A stretch of DNA of 64,000 bases, taken from contig VYZI01000108.1 of NCBI GenBank assembly GCA_013397695.1, forward strand, positions 2,022,112 through 2,086,111, written 5' to 3'. The stretch's first letter is position 1, and every line of letters starts with the position of its first letter. The DNA is from Centropus unirufus (lineage: Eukaryota; Chordata; Aves; Cuculiformes; Centropidae). Below are positions 60,701 through 64,000 of the stretch, one piece after another. The notes beneath the pieces are model-generated. The model did not search any database and was not told where the DNA came from. It saw nothing but the letters and a program-made list of their open reading frames with translations. Position numbers and translations under genes: made by a program.

Positions 60701-63700
60701 ACCCACAGCAGTTTAAAAGAGAAGCCTCATTCAAAATTCAGATCACGTATTTAAAATGCCAGCTGCTTGGGTGGTTCTTCTTAATACTTTGATCTAGAGT
60801 ATTGGAAGAGAATTTCTAAAACTAGTTGTGGTGCATATTAGGATCTCATATCTATTTTGCCCAGCGGGGTGGAAAGATACTGACAGAGCTCAGTAGAGAA
60901 CAGATTTTTAAACTTGGTGAAGATGCTGTAAAGATAGTGAAGAGATAGCTGAGTCTGGACATTTTTAATGAAAAAAGTGCTGTTTGTTTGACTACAACCA
61001 TTTTGCTCAAGGATATGTTTTTGTCTCAACTTATTAAAAAAAATTTCTTATTTGACAACAAAAATTCTGACTTCAAAATAACAAAATAAACACTTCTGTG
61101 TCTAATATTTCACTTTTAAAGTTAAATAAAAATGAATGAAATGAACATTTATATGTTATTATTAGGGGTCAAAGGGCTTCCTTTCCCTTCCCTGCTCTAA
61201 CAGTAATGCAGCACGTCAACTCCTTCTACAGACTCAGTCAAATGGAGGTAGCCAAGTGCACTGCTCTTACTTCAACCAGGAATTTCTCCAAATAATCTCT
61301 CTGTTAGAGGCCTTTCATGGCACAGCTTGGTGCCAAATGAGACTGTCCTCATTAATTGTGTCCTTACCCAAAAGCAGTAACTCAACCATAGTTTGACAAA
61401 TATGAATGAAATGTGCACAGCACAATTCTGACCAAAAAACTTCCAGATTTTGCTAATGCTAGTGTTCTGATGCCTGGGCTCCATAATTTTGACCTGGGCT
61501 TGACAGAGCAGTGAGTGACTGAGGACAACTGGAAAAAAAAACCAACCTGTGGCTGGAATAGGTTCCACAAGGACATCCAAAGGGCAGGAGGGACACTGGT
61601 AAAGCTGAACTTCTCCAAAGTTGGACCTCAGCTTATGACAGAGATATCCTCAGGCTCTTGTGTATGTCCCACCATGTTCTTACCTGAGAATTTGCTTTGG
61701 ATCCCAGCCAAGTAAACAAATCATTCTTCGTCACCCCAGGTTTTATTAGATGAAATTAAAGGACTCCATAAAAGCAAAGCAGGCCTCCAAATGTGAGCTG
61801 AGTGCAAGCCTGCGCTATGTATGGAACCACAGTGCCAGAGGTAAGCATCACCCGTGTATTCACACAGATGGGTTATTAACTTCAAGAAGCTAATTATGTC
61901 AATTTAAATGCCAACATTTTTAATGATGTCACCGCCTGTTATTTCAGCAGAAGCATGCAGCTTCTGTGACTTGGGAATTTGGGGCTGCATGTCCCTCATT
62001 TTGGTTTTGGGCCTAGAAGACAGCTGAGACTTCTTCAGCTGCCAAAATTTCTAACTTTCACTCTGACTTTGGCATCTCTCCATGATGCATTTTAATTTAC
62101 TTCTCTACCTATATGCAGCCCACTGGAAATCATTAGTTTAGAGGCAGCATAAAATTAATATCAGACAACAAGGAAAGCTATACCGTTTGTTTTACTCCCT
62201 TCACTGCTCCTTCAATAAAAGTAGCCACACAATTTATGATCTGCTGTAGTTGAGAATACCCAATGCCTAGACCACGCTGCAAAAGGCACTTTGCCATCAA
62301 ATAAAAGGGAACATGTTTTTTTAGCTTACAGAAATTCCTCGTGAATTCTGGTCACATCAGTAGGGATTTCTTTCCCAAATCAGTATATTTTAATGTACGT
62401 ATTTTTTACTTTTCCCATGTTATGGCTCTACCCTTCTGTTTTTATAACCTGTAGGAAGCATATTTCAAAAATATTTATTAGCTTATTAAATCAAATTACC
62501 CTTGCTCCTGCTGGACCAAGTTTTATAGAGTGCCCACAAAAAATTCAAAGAGCCTGTGCTCTAGTGACAATTTGTAGTGATGGCAGAGAAAACTATTCCT
62601 TAATCTTTTTAATTAGCAATTGCAAATACTCCAAATCACTAAATGAGAAACTATTGGCAAAAATTGCTTTGTTTGTTCAAGCTGTGTCTCATGACTGGAA
62701 AAGCAGTCTCAGGGAAGACTGGCCAAAAAGAATAAGCGTAGTTGTTGAAAGCCCCTAGTAAAATGATTAGCAATGAAACAGTTAAAAATATTGACCTATA
62801 AATACCTGTAACTATGCTTTAAATTTTAAAAGCCATTTGGGTAACAGAGAGAATGTAATGTTTCTCTTTCTGCTGTTTCTTTTCTGTCTATGGACTTAAT
62901 GATTTTGGATAAGAAGAAGTGCACCTCTTGAGATGCCTACCACAACAGACAAAGACAGAGGTCAGCCTGTTGTATGATCAGCTCCCTCCAACCCTAAATA
63001 TCCTCACAAGGTGCCTGAACTATCATTTTGTGGGTTTATTTTACCACTACTGAATGGTTTTGTTATAGTAGTTAACTCAACATGTAACCAGTATTTTTGT
63101 AGTTCAGATGAGTCCAAAATACGATATGCTGGAGAACACAGAAAAGCATGCAGTAAGCCTGGGAAGAGCCCTCGAATCCTCAAGGTGCTGTTCAATGTTT
63201 TATATATACTGTTTATGCCTATATATACACATACATACACATGAATATGAAATAAAAGCATTTCCAAGAGTCCAATACAACAGCAATAAGAAAAGCAAAT
63301 TTGCTAACACTGCGAATTTTGCACACAGATTCAGAATTCCCTAACTATTTGGGAGAATGATTCCTGAATGCTGGGCTTATGGTGAGCCAATTATAAACAT
63401 GCTTGGTAGGTGCAAAACTAGAATTTATTTTAAAAATAAAAAAACACTTCCACCTGCACCCACTTGAAATTTAGAAGTTGTGTTTATATCCGCTATTAAA
63501 CCAAGTAGATTTGGACGGGGGGAGGGTGGCCCCTTCTGCTTCTTTTGCATTTTCCCGCTAAGTTTCAAATTATAGATTCAAGCATTGCGTGCTTTCTCTG
63601 AAGGCATGCCTTGATGCTCAATAAACCAAGTTGGTTAAATAAAATGATTTTTAAATGTTTGAAAACCAAAAATTTGAGAGTTCATGGAAAGAATTCCATC

Positions 63701-64000
63701 TCTTCATTTTCCTCACTCTCTGTAAATGCATTTCTGTGTTTAGCTGCCTTATAACCCAATCTTAGATGAAAATCTAGATTTGAAAATCCATCAGCTTAAT
63801 AAAGAGCAGAAAAAAAGCCTCTCTTTAGGTCTTGCATGAGAAATAAGGAAAACAAGGCATTTTGTCCCTGCCTTCACTCAGCTTCTTGTGCCAGGTACAG
63901 GTGCTCGGGGAAGCCTTAGCATGCTAGGGCAACCATGGGTAGGATTGCAAAGCATCCCTGGACACCCCGAAGGTAAAGGCCAGAGGGAGGAAAAGGACTG
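57748..64000. other. Non-coding stretch to the window end, no gene recognised
   Basis: AT-rich DNA without a supported gene. An A9-CC tract lies at 61533-61547. The segment 61850-61990 has the texture of a conserved non-coding element (TAATTATG and TTTAATGATG words between non-repetitive sequence). A TA/CA-rich patch lies at 63219-63250. The longest frame, 121 codons at 62393-62758, has no domain pattern. Confidence 0.55.

Noticed and set aside
1..64000. Endogenous retrovirus, CRISPR array or bacterial-style gene cluster
   Set aside because: I saw no LTR pairs, primer-binding sites, gag/pol/env-like frames, regularly spaced direct repeats or operons on either strand.

Overview
The window looks like euchromatic, largely non-coding nuclear DNA from a bird. 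The clearest sign is a set of 5'-truncated CR1 LINE copies that end in the short ATTCTATG-type terminal repeats typical of avian CR1 (near 4693, 38495 and 57746). Older amniote-type repeats, short A-rich tracts, A/T-rich microsatellites and two runs of N (19438-19847 and 30350-30371) also fit a draft vertebrate assembly. I cannot name the species or the chromosome.

I find no credible protein-coding gene, RNA gene, CRISPR array or operon-like organisation. The open frames are short, start and stop at random, overlap on both strands and match no family I recognise. The exceptions are pieces of dead transposable elements. The window is therefore best read as an intergenic desert or the inside of a large intron. 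Two splice-site-flanked segments (42260-42384 and 49231-49248) are recorded as weak exon candidates only.

Layout: 1-1.16 kb holds a decayed Tigger/pogo-type DNA transposon on the minus strand. A CR1 with reverse-transcriptase remnants lies at 4.7-5.9 kb on the minus strand, followed by a small CR1 scrap at 6.9-7.1 kb. A MIR-like SINE remnant lies near 9.8 kb. Fragments of old dispersed repeats lie at 16.25-16.52, 18.17-18.31 and about 44.96-45.02 kb. A GATAAA hexanucleotide array abuts the first gap at 19.8-19.9 kb. A very old CR1-type reverse-transcriptase fossil on the plus strand runs from about 29.86 to 30.72 kb and is interrupted by the second gap. A GC-richer block covers 35.4-38.1 kb. 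CR1 3' ends on the plus strand lie at 38.1-38.5 and 57.4-57.75 kb, and a compound AAAT/AAAC microsatellite at 42.04-42.11 kb.

No genes can be shown to work together here. What the sequence records is transposon history, from old Tigger, MIR-like and old CR1 copies to a fairly well-preserved avian CR1. Several AT-rich stretches have the texture of conserved non-coding elements, which only a comparative alignment can confirm. I did not find evidence for an undescribed biological system.
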